64,000 bases of DNA from Pusillimonas sp. T7-7 (GCF_000209655.1 NC_015458.1:310001-374000), one strand, 5' to 3'; positions 46,282-55,537 are shown, numbered from the stretch's first letter. Numbers and translations: made by a program. Notes: generated by a model not told the origin, from the letters alone.

Positions 46282-49178
46282 TACATCCTCATAGCATGGT
46301 CAGGGGTTGATTTAGTTTGGGGTGCGACAGCTGGCGTGACCAGTGTATGGTCCCGGACTTTCGTGTGTTGTGCCAGGCCAATATCCAAGGCGGCCGCTTT
46401 ATCTTCCTTGCGAGACACGGCAAAAGGCAACTTGCTCATGTCGTCGGTGTAGACTCGTATCCATTGACGCGCTCTGGATATTCCGACATAGAACACGTCA
46501 GATTTTGTGGTGCGGCTGTACGTCTCCTGATTCAAAATGGCGCCGGTTTCCGACAAGCCTTGCGCGCTGTGCGCTGTCGTCGCATAGGCCAGGTCCATGT
46601 GAAAAGGGCTGGATTTTGTGCCGCCGGCAAGGACCACTTCGCGTGTTACTTTACCGTGTTCGTCGAGCTGCCCCAATTTCACGGTGGTGGGCGTGGCAAC
46701 CATCACCGTGTACCGCTCTCCGTTGGCCAAGTCTTGCTTTGCATGGTTGCGAGTGATCCGTACCATATCTCCGGCCGATAACTCTTGCTCAATTCGATCG
46801 TATACGGATAGTCTCGTCGCTCGAGTCGGGTTAAATTCAATTTTCTGACCCGTATCCAAACTTTCCACGATTATTCGATTTTTCTCTGTATTGACGTCGC
46901 GGACAATATACTGAACATCCGCTATGAGACCCATTTTGTAGCTACGTTCGGGCTGGAGGATCTGGCCAACCTGGTAATACCTGGCGCTGCGCCGTTGCGC
47001 TTGGGTCGTATCGACCCGCGTAAGCAACGAATACTCGAACCCAGTGCCGGCTAAACCTAGTTGCTCATGCACTAATGCATTCAGCGCCCGGCGTGACTGG
47101 TTGGTTCCCGTGACTATCAATGTCTCGCGTTGGGCTTGTGGCGACAATTGCGTAAAAGACTGGGCAATTTGCTTGTAGCGGTCTTCGGCGTCCTTGATTT
47201 CATGTACCGCGCCCAGCTTTGTGCTCAGCACGTGCACGGCCTCGGAGCCGGCACCTTCTGCCGCCAGTTCGACAGCTTTGCGCAAATGCGGTTCCTCCTG
47301 GCGCAGAATGTCGGCCATGCGTGCTGTATGCATGCCGGCATCTTGCAACTGATGCATAGGGCGGCCTGCTTCAATAGCTTTAGTTTGGTCCTTGTCGCCC
47401 ATCATGACGACCCGTGCGCCGGCTTGTTCAGCACGTTTTTGCAGTTTTTCCATCTGGCGCGTCGGAACCACGGCCGCTTCGTCAATGACCAGTACTGTCT
47501 TGCTATCCATATCAAAACGCCCCTGTTCCTGGGTTAGCACCGAGGCAACCGTCACGGCCTCAACGCCCAGCCGGCGTAGCTCTTTGACCTGCTGGCTGTA
47601 GGGCGCTATGGATTTGACGGTATAACCGTGATCCTCAATCTTGGTTTTGACCTGCTCCAGCATGTACGACTTGCCGACACCCGCCAACCCCTGGACGCCA
47701 ACAACACGATTTTCGGTCGTGAGAATCAGTTCGGCGGCCGCCAACTGGCCTGGCTGCAGGCTAGAACCCGCAAAAGCGCCGTGCAATTGCTCTTTATCGA
47801 ACAAAGGGGTGACTACGCCTCGGCCTTCGCGTTCAATCTGAAGAATGCGCTTTTCGCGCTCACGGCCTGCCTGAGTGGTGTAATGCACCTCGGCTAGCAC
47901 AAGACCGCCCGTGGCGATTGCCCGGCGTACATTGCCATGAGCCTCTTCGGGTGTTGCACCGGCGCGAACCATCGTGTCTACCCAGGCTTGACGGGATAAC
48001 GCCGCTTCGCCCGCATCGGAGCCGTTCAATCGATAGACGGGCGCTCCCTGGATCAAATGGCCCTGTTTAACGGCGTCGTCAATGGCACGTTTGATATCCC
48101 AGTACTTGACGCCCGTACCCATGGCATAGGCCATGGCCTCCTGGACGAGCTTCTCTTCAGTCATGACAGCATCACGTTCGCTAATGTGGTGGATCGCCCA
48201 TTTGACGCATTCCAGTGCCACAGGCGCATAGGAACTGGGTGGCTTGATACCCAGGCCCCAATCCAAACGATGTCCTTTGTCCTGGTCGAAATTGATGCCT
48301 AAGTCATGTGCGTCTTTCTCCCATGAGGCTTGAAGCGCTTCTCGGGTGATTTCAGGGCGCTTGTCGTTTCGGGTGGCCAGCGTAATCGCTTGCTTGAGCT
48401 CGCGACTTGCTGTTTTGCGATCTTTGCCGATCTTGGCAAGCTCGTCCTGGACTTGCATGCCCCGCTTGGAAAAGTGCTCGATTTGATCACGACTGATATG
48501 CGCCAATTCGAAGTTATCATTCTCGTAACGCAAGGAGTAGCCCGCCTTTTCCAAGAATGACGCCATTTCATTTTTATAGACGGCGTCCAGCAACTTCTTG
48601 TGTTTGAAAACTTGTTCATTGCTCATAGAAACCCATGTGCCGTCCGAACGCTTGGTCGCGTTCATGATGAGCGAGTGCGTGTGCAGTTGTGGATCGGCCT
48701 CATCGAATTCGGTAGGGCGCGCCGTTTCATGGCGAAATTTCGCAATGATTGCGTTGCCAGTTTGCTCGGAGTAGGAAACGCCGTCCTCTTTGTGTCGACC
48801 CCGAACAAGCTCTCTTTCTAGATACTCAAGGGTTTTAGTCACTGCATGGTCGTGCGCCTCCAGCACTTTGACATCTTTGCCGACCAAGGCCTGGATACTA
48901 ATTGATTTGGGTGCCGAAAAGGTCAGATCGAGTGCAGCCCGCGCTTTACTATCCTTGCGGATTGACGTGGATAGTGCGATGTCGTCTCCCAACTTGCCAC
49001 GCATTGCGTCGACAAACTGTTCTTGAGTGACGACGCCCTGTAGACCAAGTTCTCGGGCGCCTTGGCCTTGCCACTGCGCTGCGTCTCCTTCTTTGCCGTA
49101 ATAGTCGTCTTTCTGGTCAGCGTAGTAGTGGCCGGCCTTGCCGGCATTACCCCTGTGTAGGGTCTGTAGGGAGATCAT
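46281..49178 (-). CDS. mobF: MobF-family conjugative relaxase-helicase (TrwC/TraI type)
   Basis: A 965-aa bifunctional protein that nicks the transferred strand at oriT and unwinds the DNA. From ATG 49178 the N-terminus has the paired catalytic tyrosines at 18/19 and 26/27 (GHYYADQKDDYYGKEGD), the same spacing as in TrwC. The metal-binding histidines are H150, H166 and H168 (FRHETARP, QLHTHSLIMNAT). The helicase half has Walker A (GLAGVGKSYML) and Walker B (VLVIDEAA), with later RecD-like motifs (YATTAHSAQGLSE). ATG 49178 has GGAG 5 bp upstream; a start at 49289 would add a 37-residue tail not seen in the family. It overlaps the coupling-protein gene by 32 bp. Confidence 0.95.
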   Translation of the reverse strand: MISLQTLHRGNAGKAGHYYADQKDDYYGKEGDAAQWQGQGARELGLQGVVTQEQFVDAMRGKLGDDIALSTSIRKDSKARAALDLTFSAPKSISIQALVGKDVKVLEAHDHAVTKTLEYLERELVRGRHKEDGVSYSEQTGNAIIAKFRHETARPTEFDEADPQLHTHSLIMNATKRSDGTWVSMSNEQVFKHKKLLDAVYKNEMASFLEKAGYSLRYENDNFELAHISRDQIEHFSKRGMQVQDELAKIGKDRKTASRELKQAITLATRNDKRPEITREALQASWEKDAHDLGINFDQDKGHRLDWGLGIKPPSSYAPVALECVKWAIHHISERDAVMTEEKLVQEAMAYAMGTGVKYWDIKRAIDDAVKQGHLIQGAPVYRLNGSDAGEAALSRQAWVDTMVRAGATPEEAHGNVRRAIATGGLVLAEVHYTTQAGREREKRILQIEREGRGVVTPLFDKEQLHGAFAGSSLQPGQLAAAELILTTENRVVGVQGLAGVGKSYMLEQVKTKIEDHGYTVKSIAPYSQQVKELRRLGVEAVTVASVLTQEQGRFDMDSKTVLVIDEAAVVPTRQMEKLQKRAEQAGARVVMMGDKDQTKAIEAGRPMHQLQDAGMHTARMADILRQEEPHLRKAVELAAEGAGSEAVHVLSTKLGAVHEIKDAEDRYKQIAQSFTQLSPQAQRETLIVTGTNQSRRALNALVHEQLGLAGTGFEYSLLTRVDTTQAQRRSARYYQVGQILQPERSYKMGLIADVQYIVRDVNTEKNRIIVESLDTGQKIEFNPTRATRLSVYDRIEQELSAGDMVRITRNHAKQDLANGERYTVMVATPTTVKLGQLDEHGKVTREVVLAGGTKSSPFHMDLAYATTAHSAQGLSETGAILNQETYSRTTKSDVFYVGISRARQWIRVYTDDMSKLPFAVSRKEDKAAALDIGLAQHTKVRDHTLVTPAVAPQTKSTPDHAMRM

Positions 49179-50826
49179 TTTCGCTCCATGGTGTTGCGTC
49201 AAATCCATCGGTACTCCATGCATTACCGACGGATAATCCTCGAGCCGGCGATGATTCCTCGCCGGCCGATGCTGTTTGAATGTGGCCAAGGACTGATCGC
49301 TCGATGAAAGCGGGATTGCGCTGGGCGAACTTGATGGGCTTGAGCTTGAATTTGGCGATGGGGTGGCCTTCCGCGAATGCGACGTACCCGGTCAAAGCAG
49401 ACAGGTCTTGGATCTGGGAAGGCGTAACCACTGCCTCTTTGACTGGCTCCATCTGTTCAGTGGTCCCGGTCTCGCGACCTGGATTGCGTGAATCCACATA
49501 CTTTGGCCGCAGCACTTCGTGTTCGCCCAGCGCCGTGGACATTTCCTTGGCGGTCTCCGGGTCCGTCTTGGAGCCACCTAACACCACCAGATTTCGAAAG
49601 CTGGCCCGCAGGGTTTGCGACATATCCTTGCCATAGATATCGTTCAGCTGCGAAACGGATTGAAGCCCGGCCGGAACACGAACGCCGTGTTTGCGACCTT
49701 TTGTCAGCACGTCCTCGAGAGAAGGGAGTTTCTCTAATGACGCTAGTTCGTCGATAAACAGCCAAAACCGGCGATTTTCATCCTCAGGCATTGACAGAAT
49801 TGCTGAGCAGAATATATCCACCCACGCTGAAAGCAGCGGCTTCATGGCCGTCTTCATGTCTTCACGCCACGTGATGTACAGGCAACCGGTCTCGTTCTGC
49901 ATCCAGTCGCGAATACTGAAGTTGCCGGAAGGCATCGCCCGGTGCTCAGATAGTTTGTTAGATAGCACAAATCGAGCGCTGTCGAATGCGCGTGTGGATT
50001 CCGATGCACCTGCAAAGAGCGACGCCGCTTCAGTATCTTTGAGAAAAACCTGCAAATCTTTGAAAGGCGCTTCACAACACCAGTAGATAACCTGTTTGAT
50101 ATCATGAAGATTCATTTCAAACAGCTTTTGAGACACTGAGCGCAGCAGCAAGCGGCCGAAGCTATTCCACTCTTCAGCATTGGCGTCTTTGCCCAACGGT
50201 ACGACTGACATGGCTAAGCGCTTCCAGTCATACTCCGCCCGCACCTCATTGAAGTACATCCAGCCTTGGGTACGCGCGTCGTATGGGTTCAGTAGCATGT
50301 CGCCGGGCCGACCAAATTTACTGTAAAGGTCTCCATTCGGGTCGACGACCACGGCTCTGTCACCTCTTTTGAGCGCAGAGAAAAGAAGTGCGCGCATCAA
50401 CACCGATTTTCCAGAGCCTGTCGCGCCGTTAAGTAGCAAGTGCAGGTTTTCTAGTTTCGTGGGCATTGGAACGCCTGCGACATCAACCTGATCCTTGTGG
50501 TTCTCGGTGCACTGCGCCACAAGCTTCTTGAACGGCACAACCTTGGTGCCGCGGATGTAGCGCTTGTATCCCGCTCCATCGAAGCCCTGCGTTTTGGCGG
50601 CTTTTTTGAGATAAATGCCCAGCGCAATGACAAGCAAAAAGCCAAACGCAGGCATGACCATCAGCGCAAGATGGGCAGGCGTTGCGCGAATCCAGTGTGC
50701 CAAATGGAGCCATGTAATGGCCTTGGGCGAGACGCCGCTCAGGTATAGAGCGGTGAGAAACCAAAGACCCAGAGGGATGATGACTAATGAAAATTTGAGG
50801 ATTCGCCGCCGAATATACGGTGCCAT
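49147..50826 (-). CDS. Type IV coupling protein (TrwB/TraD/VirD4 type)
   Basis: A 559-aa inner-membrane ATPase that links the relaxosome to the secretion channel. Two N-terminal membrane helices lie at about 11-31 and 51-73. A Walker A is at 134-141 (GATGSGKSV) and a Walker B-like segment is FWLFIDELASLEKLPSLEDV. The DNA-translocase core includes GRKHGVRVPAGLQSVSQL. The length and layout match TrwB (about 507-550 aa). It sits between a small coiled-coil protein and the relaxase, the usual order for MobF plasmids. Confidence 0.93.
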   Translation of the reverse strand: MAPYIRRRILKFSLVIIPLGLWFLTALYLSGVSPKAITWLHLAHWIRATPAHLALMVMPAFGFLLVIALGIYLKKAAKTQGFDGAGYKRYIRGTKVVPFKKLVAQCTENHKDQVDVAGVPMPTKLENLHLLLNGATGSGKSVLMRALLFSALKRGDRAVVVDPNGDLYSKFGRPGDMLLNPYDARTQGWMYFNEVRAEYDWKRLAMSVVPLGKDANAEEWNSFGRLLLRSVSQKLFEMNLHDIKQVIYWCCEAPFKDLQVFLKDTEAASLFAGASESTRAFDSARFVLSNKLSEHRAMPSGNFSIRDWMQNETGCLYITWREDMKTAMKPLLSAWVDIFCSAILSMPEDENRRFWLFIDELASLEKLPSLEDVLTKGRKHGVRVPAGLQSVSQLNDIYGKDMSQTLRASFRNLVVLGGSKTDPETAKEMSTALGEHEVLRPKYVDSRNPGRETGTTEQMEPVKEAVVTPSQIQDLSALTGYVAFAEGHPIAKFKLKPIKFAQRNPAFIERSVLGHIQTASAGEESSPARGLSVGNAWSTDGFDATPWSENDLPTDPTQG

Positions 50827-50876
50827 AGAAACTCTCTACGTTGAAACATAAAGTTGAGGGGGTACAAACGGGCCAG

Positions 50877-51275
50877 TCAGTTGCCTAATATCGCGAAGCT
50901 CAACAAGACGCCTATCAATGCGCCAAGTAGGCCGCACCCGCTGGCGATGCCGCCGACAAACCAAACATTGCGTGAGCTTGCGCCAAGTAAGGCTTGACCT
51001 GATTGGCGTAGATCCTTTTGCGCAGACGTGAGCGCGGCACTTGCCAACTGCAGTTGTTGATCGGCGCCCTGGGTTGCATGGGTCGTTGCTGCGACTGCGG
51101 CGCGCTGCAAGGTTTGTGGCATGCCTGACAAAATGATGGAGACCTGGCGAAGCTCCTCGAGCTGCTTGTGGTTTTCACTTTGCAGCCGTTCGTATTCCTG
51201 CAGCAGGTCGCGATACAGAACCTCCATCTTGGAGCGGGGTTGTGCTACCGGTTGCACGATATCTGTGCTTTGCAT
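50877..51275 (-). CDS. Small coiled-coil membrane protein between StbB-like and coupling protein
   Basis: About 132 aa. A coiled-coil N-terminal half (MEVLYRDLLQEYERLQSENH, KQLEELRQV) and Gln/Ala-rich helices precede a hydrophobic C-terminus (FVGGIASGCGLLGALIGVLL) that should be one membrane anchor. ATG 51275 is preferred to an overlapping TTG at 51302; it begins 7 bp after the StbB-like stop. I do not recognise the family. Similar small helical membrane proteins occur next to relaxosome genes, and a mobilisation accessory role is inferred only from position. Confidence 0.68.
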   Translation of the reverse strand: MQSTDIVQPVAQPRSKMEVLYRDLLQEYERLQSENHKQLEELRQVSIILSGMPQTLQRAAVAATTHATQGADQQLQLASAALTSAQKDLRQSGQALLGASSRNVWFVGGIASGCGLLGALIGVLLSFAILGN

Positions 51276-51282
51276 GGGCGAG

Positions 51283-51990
51283 CTAGCCAAAAAGTGCGGC
51301 AAACGCGCTATCGAGCTGGCTGCGGACGGGCTTGGCCAGACTCTGCAGGGCGATCATGTCTGTAATGCGCTCAACGCTTTCGTCATCGTCCGGATCGGTT
51401 TGACGCAATGCTTGGCGATAGTCCGTCGTATCTGAAAGCACGGCGTCGATAGATGTCCGACGGTTGGCCAGCAAGTCGAACAGTTCCGTCTCCAGGATCT
51501 GTGCCTGTGGATTAGCCAGGAACGTTGACGCCAACCGTTCGTGAGCAAAGATCGCCTCGAATTCGTCAATGGCACGCACATCGACCCGATTGAACAACAC
51601 GCGGATTCGATTACGATCGACGCCAGCCGCGTGCAGCGCCTGGATCGTCTTGATCGTTTCGCGCTGCGCCTTGCCCGTTCCGATGACCGGCAACACGTAA
51701 AAGTCGATCTCAGCTTGAGCCTGGTCGTACTTGACCAACTGACCTAAAAAGTCTTCGATATTTGAAGCGCCCACATCGATAATCGCCGATTCGGCAATGA
51801 GCAGTTTGCGAAAGATCTTGCCAAAGTGCTCACCTCGCAGCTGGTCAACATCCAGTCCCAGGTCTGCGGCACTTTCGTTGGTGGACTCGACCGCGATGAT
51901 TTCGGCACCGGGAATGCGAGGGGCAAGCAAGTGGCTGGTGGCGACGGTTTTGCCGACCGAGCCCGAATAGTTCATCGTTGCAACTTTCAT
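51283..51990 (-). CDS. StbB-like P-loop ATPase (plasmid partition/stability)
   Basis: About 235 aa. It starts MKVATMNYSGSVGKTVATSH at ATG 51990, with GGAG 5-6 bp upstream, giving a ParA/MinD-type P-loop right at the N-terminus. Further family motifs are IIAVESTNES, AIIDVGASNIEDFL and a FNRVD-type nucleotide-binding segment. This resembles StbB of R388-type plasmids, which acts with StbA in plasmid segregation and transfer. No StbA-like DNA-binding gene is found directly upstream, which is unusual. A longer frame up to 52200 is not supported. Confidence 0.8.
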   Translation of the reverse strand: MKVATMNYSGSVGKTVATSHLLAPRIPGAEIIAVESTNESAADLGLDVDQLRGEHFGKIFRKLLIAESAIIDVGASNIEDFLGQLVKYDQAQAEIDFYVLPVIGTGKAQRETIKTIQALHAAGVDRNRIRVLFNRVDVRAIDEFEAIFAHERLASTFLANPQAQILETELFDLLANRRTSIDAVLSDTTDYRQALRQTDPDDDESVERITDMIALQSLAKPVRSQLDSAFAALFG

Positions 51991-52497
51991 GAAAACTCCA
52001 AATAAACGCAATAAAGCACCCCGTGCGTAGCTAACGCTCCAGGGCGAATTGAGGTGAGAAATGAGGCGGCCAGCCGTACATGATCCCCCGCGTCCCAGCG
52101 CGAGCGACGTCGGCACCGTAGGGGCCGCTAGGGGTGCAGCATGCTGGTCCAGGATCAGACACGCCGCCAGGCGATCGGCGGGGGTCATAGGCGAGTTCAA
52201 AAGCTGCTCGTGCCTACAGAAACAGGCCGGGCGGTCGACCTGGGCCCGCTACCAACTTTTGCGGTGTTGGCCGACAGATGATGTGCCTGGCCTTGGCCCC
52301 ATGATTCATGCCCGTTACAGGGGGGCTACTTTTCCCCCAACCGGCGCCCCTGGGCGTCGGGAAGGGGGACGCTTTTTAAACAGGCCGTCACCACGGGTGA
52401 CGGGGCGGAGGGAGCGAAGCGACTGGAGGGTAGGCGCGCCCGCAGGGCGCAATGCGGCCTTGGATTTCAAGATGCAGGTGATTTTTCCACAGGCGCA
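51991..52497. other. Gene-free GC-rich region with inverted repeats, possible oriT or leading region
   Basis: No convincing gene is present. The region holds CGTCACC-AC-GGGTGACG (near 52387-52402) and GCGCCC-GCA-GGGCGC (near 52438-52452), plus a GGGGGCTACTTTTCCCCC near-palindrome around 52320. Such clusters are common at transfer origins and at regulatory regions between replication and transfer genes. I do not find a clear match to a known MobF nic site. A DnaA-box-like TTTTCCACA lies at 52483-52491. Confidence 0.4.
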
Positions 52498-52873
52498 AAA
52501 AGGTTTTAAATAAGTTTTAAAGAGATTTAAAAGATTTAGGCAAAAAAATGGCAAAAAAAAGTCGTTGAATCAAGGGCTTGCAAACATGGCCGGTGTGTAA
52601 TAGACGGGTTTTGGTGGGTAATCGACGGAATCCGGTGGGTAATAGACGGAATCGGGTGGGTAATAGACGGAATCGGGTGGGTATTAGACGGTAGCCTCAA
52701 GCCCATTTTCAAGTTATCCACAGATTTTTAGGGGGAACCGTCTTTTACCCACCTTTGGCACGCCGATTGAGTGGTTTGAGCGGGTCTAACTTGCCAATTT
52801 GCCGTCTTTTACACATCCGCAACGGCGTGTGAAAAGAGGGTTTTTTGAGAGCGCCAATCCCGTCTATTACCCA
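52498..52873. other. Origin of vegetative replication (oriV): AT-rich element, DnaA box and iterons
   Basis: An AT-rich segment with repeated TTTTAAA-type units (52498-52560) is followed by five direct iterons with core TGGGTAATAGACGG or close variants at 52594, 52615, 52636, 52657 and 52678, a regular 21-bp period. A perfect DnaA box TTATCCACA lies at 52714-52722. Three inverted iterons (CCGTCTTTTACCCA 52738, CCGTCTTTTACACA 52802, CCGTCTATTACCCA 52860) follow. This is the classic layout of an iteron-controlled plasmid origin, and the initiator is encoded at 54419-55537. Confidence 0.88.
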
Positions 52874-53097
52874 CTGAAGCCGCCTTAGCGACCGTTTGAA
52901 TACGCTCTTTGCCGTCACTGTGACATGTCGAAATAGCTGACGCACGTCATCCAAAATGGCAATCGACGCCACGATAGATGAAAGACTTGCAGGAGGATCG
53001 CCAGCCGGATTTGCCAACGCGTGGTCGTTCAGTTTGGCAATTTTGGTAGGGATTGGTCCGAGCGCGGCCACCACGACTGGACGGTGAGTACTCCTGT

Positions 53098-53565
53098 CTA
53101 TTTCCGAGACAGAAACATACGTTCGTCGTACATGAAGTCGAAAACCTCATCCACGCGTACTTCCCCCATCGCTGGGTGCTTCGGGTTGATCACGACATTA
53201 CGCTCGAGCGGCAATACAGCTGAAGGGATTATCAATCCCAAGTGAGTCCTGTCCTGAAGCCATTTTGTGCCGAAAGTCATGCTGGGACGATCTGGAGGGA
53301 TCGCTTCCCACCCTTGGGGTAATTCTGACGAAAGCGGTTCAAGGTAAAGTGTCTCATCGTCAGGTAAAACGAAGCGCGTAATCTTGAGCGGCAAGGCTGG
53401 ATACCGCGTCGTATGCACGAAAGTCTCAAGACAACAGATGGCAGGTGATAGCCCCATGTAGAGGGCTGGAACATCCACATCATTCCAGCGCCCTCCATCG
53501 AGCGCGGCACCAACCCCGGACAGATCACGAGCACGCTTGGCTTTGGTGATTCTCCAGGCAAACAT
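53098..53565 (-). CDS. RES-domain toxin
   Basis: A 155-aa RES-domain protein with the conserved Arg near the N-terminus (AWRITKAKRARDLSG), the GGRWND segment (GAALDGGRWNDVDVPALYMG) and the glutamate-bearing helix (SPAICCLETFVHT). A late Ser/Asn-containing strand (LGLIIPSAVLPLERNVVINP) completes the fold. RES toxins deplete NAD. The ATG at 53565 overlaps the antitoxin stop by one base (TGATG), so the two are translationally coupled in the usual antitoxin-first order. A longer frame from 53583 is not favoured. Confidence 0.9.
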   Translation of the reverse strand: MFAWRITKAKRARDLSGVGAALDGGRWNDVDVPALYMGLSPAICCLETFVHTTRYPALPLKITRFVLPDDETLYLEPLSSELPQGWEAIPPDRPSMTFGTKWLQDRTHLGLIIPSAVLPLERNVVINPKHPAMGEVRVDEVFDFMYDERMFLSRK

Positions 53566-54029
53566 CAGGCCACGCCGCCCCACTCCAGAGCATGGAGAAT
53601 GCGGCGCACTTGCTGAGCGCCAATTGCCGTCTCACAGTGCATAACCGGAATGCTTTCTCCCAAAGCTGCATTGGGCGAGGACATCCATTCAGACGCGGCC
53701 TGCTTGTCCTCAAACACTTCTTCGGCCAGTAGCGCCACGGTCGCAATGCGGTCGAGACGTTCCGACGCCGCAGCGTCCAGCGGCTTGGAGTCGCGGCGGC
53801 GGCGCTCATACGTGGCCACAGACAAGTTCAGCAACTCTCCCAAGCCTTGGCTTGTCATCTGGAAGGTATGTTTGGCTGCATCAGCCACATCCACTGAGAA
53901 CCCCGCTTTGATCCACTTGATGCGCTCTGACTCGCTCATGTCACCCAGGACACGGGCAATCTTCCAGAAGTCGTTTCCCAGGCTACGAGTGCGAGGAGAT
54001 GCAATTGGGGGACGATCAATCACTTCCAT
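53565..54029 (-). CDS. Xre/MbcA/ParS-type antitoxin (DUF2384) of the RES toxin
   Basis: About 154 aa. The N-terminal part is Xre-like (WIKAGFSVDVADAAKHTFQM, LGELLNLSVATYERRR). The C-terminal toxin-binding DUF2384 domain (RLDRIATVALLAEEVFEDKQ, ASEWMSSPNAALGESIPV) ends in the GAQQVRRILHALEWG motif seen in this family. ATG 54029 has AGGAG 5 bp upstream and is chosen over starts at 54050/54053. It probably represses its own promoter through the palindromes just upstream. Confidence 0.9.
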   Translation of the reverse strand: MEVIDRPPIASPRTRSLGNDFWKIARVLGDMSESERIKWIKAGFSVDVADAAKHTFQMTSQGLGELLNLSVATYERRRRDSKPLDAAASERLDRIATVALLAEEVFEDKQAASEWMSSPNAALGESIPVMHCETAIGAQQVRRILHALEWGGVA

Positions 54030-54048
54030 GGTGGCTCCTGTACTACTC

Positions 54049-54076
54049 ATCAATTGATTGGTTTGATTTTATCAAA
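54049..54076. promoter_or_regulatory. Palindromic operator candidates before the antitoxin gene
   Basis: ATCAATTGAT (54049-54058) is a perfect palindrome, and TTTGAT-TTT-ATCAAA (54062-54076) is a second perfect inverted repeat sharing the ATCAA half-site. They lie 20-47 bp upstream of the antitoxin start, where autoregulatory operators of such pairs are normally found. Confidence 0.6.
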
Positions 54077-54192
54077 TGACGAACCGGGAAACAAGCGACG
54101 GCCGCAGCCACATAGGGAGAACCGTACGCGATTGCTAATCTCGCTGAAAACCGACAATAGCAATTTTGGCTGAAATTGCGCCAGTAATCGGA

Positions 54193-54370
54193 CCGTCTAT
54201 TACCCACCCAGGACCCACCCAGGCTGAAAACAGCGTAATCAAGGGCTCCGTCTATTACACACCTTGCTCCTGATCGGCCAGTGTAAGGTGTTCTATATAC
54301 CGTCTATTACCCACCAAGCACTTAGTGATCACGAAATAGGCAATGATGGATCTATCCCGTCTATTACACA
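54193..54370. repeat. Second iteron cluster, beside the rep gene
   Basis: Four inverted copies of the origin iteron lie at 54193, 54248, 54300 and 54357 (CCGTCTATTACCCA or CCGTCTATTACACA), spaced 52-57 bp apart, close to five helical turns. They lie between the rep stop (54419) and the antitoxin promoter. Wide regular spacing differs from the tight 21-bp array at 52594, which suggests a handcuffing/copy-control or partition-like role rather than initiation. Confidence 0.8.
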
Positions 54371-54418
54371 CTTAGCTTCTTTGACATGCAGGCAGATATC
54401 GGTGTGTGGACAGCAAGC

Positions 54419-55537
54419 TTAAACAGCGTCATCACTATCATCGTCCTGCCCATCATCAATTCCCACTTTGTACTGGCCAGGCTTAGCATCCCGGTTGGTG
54501 ATTACGAGCATGGGTCCAGACTTGCCCGCCTCCTCGGTGAGGACGTATTCGGGTAAATCACTGGCGTCGATCAGGCGGCGCAGCATGCGGCAGAACTCTT
54601 TGAAGCTGCCGGCGCTGCCGCTGCGCTTATAGATAAGGCTGAAGGACCATCGCGCGCGGCCCCGGCCGGCAACGCGCCGAGCTAGGCGATAAAGAAATCT
54701 GCCAATACCAGGCTCGATCAAGAAATAGTCTGCATGCACCGTCAGTACTTCCGGCTGCGTCGTTTCTACAATTTCGTGGTAAATCCATTGCGGTACTTCG
54801 ATCTCGACGCTGGCAACTTTGCCGTTGCCGGCATAGGACAAGACCCTGTAGTTGCTCAACAAGCCTTCGCCCGTTACCTCACGCATGACACGGCCGCTGC
54901 GGCCTTGACGTGTCCGAACAATCTTGAGTGTGGTATTTTTCAGCCGATCCAGCGCATGCTCGATTTCTTCGTACTGGCGCCCGCCATCCGAGCGCCGGCA
55001 GAACTTCAGGATGTCCACGACGCTGGGCCGCACGGTCCGAGTTGGTTTGTCGCCAAAACCGTCTCGGTGTCGGTTCATTGCCTCAGTCAAGTAGGAGATC
55101 GCCATCAGCATGATGTCGTAATCCCAGATAGAGGCCATGCCGCTGGGACCGGCTGTGACTTCAACATATCCGTCCGTCAGCTCATATCGAATGGTCTGGC
55201 CGGCGCGCTTATCTCGTTTTGAGAGCCGGAAAACCGCTACGTCCATAAGCGATCGACTGTCTTTTGCCGAAACATCCCACATGGAGGGGATAAAGAAATC
55301 CTGTTGTTCGTCACCGTCAGGCGCTCTACGAAGTGTGCTGGGTGCTGAAACAGCTTCAGCAGCCTCTGGCAGCGCAAGCCCATCCAATATGTACGCTGTC
55401 GACAGCGGGCAAGTTTTTGCTAAGGCGGCATTTTGCTTTTGCTGAGCGGCGCGGGCCGTGTTGCGGATCATCTCTAAGGGAGTTGGGGCGATGCTCATGG
55501 GGTTTAGGGCCTCGTTGATACGGTCGTGCGCGCTCAA
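54419..55537 (-). CDS. repA: Plasmid replication initiator (RPA/RepA family)
   Basis: A 372-aa protein of the replication initiator protein A (RPA) family. The family start motif DFFIPSMWDVSAKDSRSLMD is followed by VFRLSKRDKRAGQTIRYEL and the DYDIMLMAISYLTEAMNRHR helix. Later come the winged-helix segments (PSVVDILKFCRRSDGGRQYE, LLSNYRVLSY, VEVPQWIYHEIV-like) and the RFLYRLARRVAGRGRARWSF motif. It has an acidic tail (DDGQDDDSDDAV). TTG 55537 has AGGGG 8 bp upstream; ATG 55498 is the alternative. It should bind the iterons at 52594-52873 and 54193-54370. Confidence 0.88.
   Translation of the reverse strand: MSAHDRINEALNPMSIAPTPLEMIRNTARAAQQKQNAALAKTCPLSTAYILDGLALPEAAEAVSAPSTLRRAPDGDEQQDFFIPSMWDVSAKDSRSLMDVAVFRLSKRDKRAGQTIRYELTDGYVEVTAGPSGMASIWDYDIMLMAISYLTEAMNRHRDGFGDKPTRTVRPSVVDILKFCRRSDGGRQYEEIEHALDRLKNTTLKIVRTRQGRSGRVMREVTGEGLLSNYRVLSYAGNGKVASVEIEVPQWIYHEIVETTQPEVLTVHADYFLIEPGIGRFLYRLARRVAGRGRARWSFSLIYKRSGSAGSFKEFCRMLRRLIDASDLPEYVLTEEAGKSGPMLVITNRDAKPGQYKVGIDDGQDDDSDDAV

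Noticed and set aside
51991..52200. 70-codon N-terminal extension of the StbB-like ATPase
   Set aside because: The P-loop should be at the N-terminus; ATG 51990 has a good GGAG site and the extension shows no conserved features.
52061..52513. 150-codon open frame on the plus strand
   Set aside because: Pro/Arg-rich translation with no motif, on the strand opposite to all backbone genes, and covering the inverted-repeat region upstream of oriV.
52745..53074. 109-codon open frame on the minus strand after the RES gene
   Set aside because: It runs through three iterons of the origin, has no ribosome site and no recognisable features; probably chance.
53088..53106. TGTCTATTTCC as a possible nic site resembling that of R388 (TGTCT/ATAG)
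   Set aside because: It is the 3' end of the RES toxin coding sequence (SRK-stop), and the associated inverted repeat of a MobF oriT is missing.
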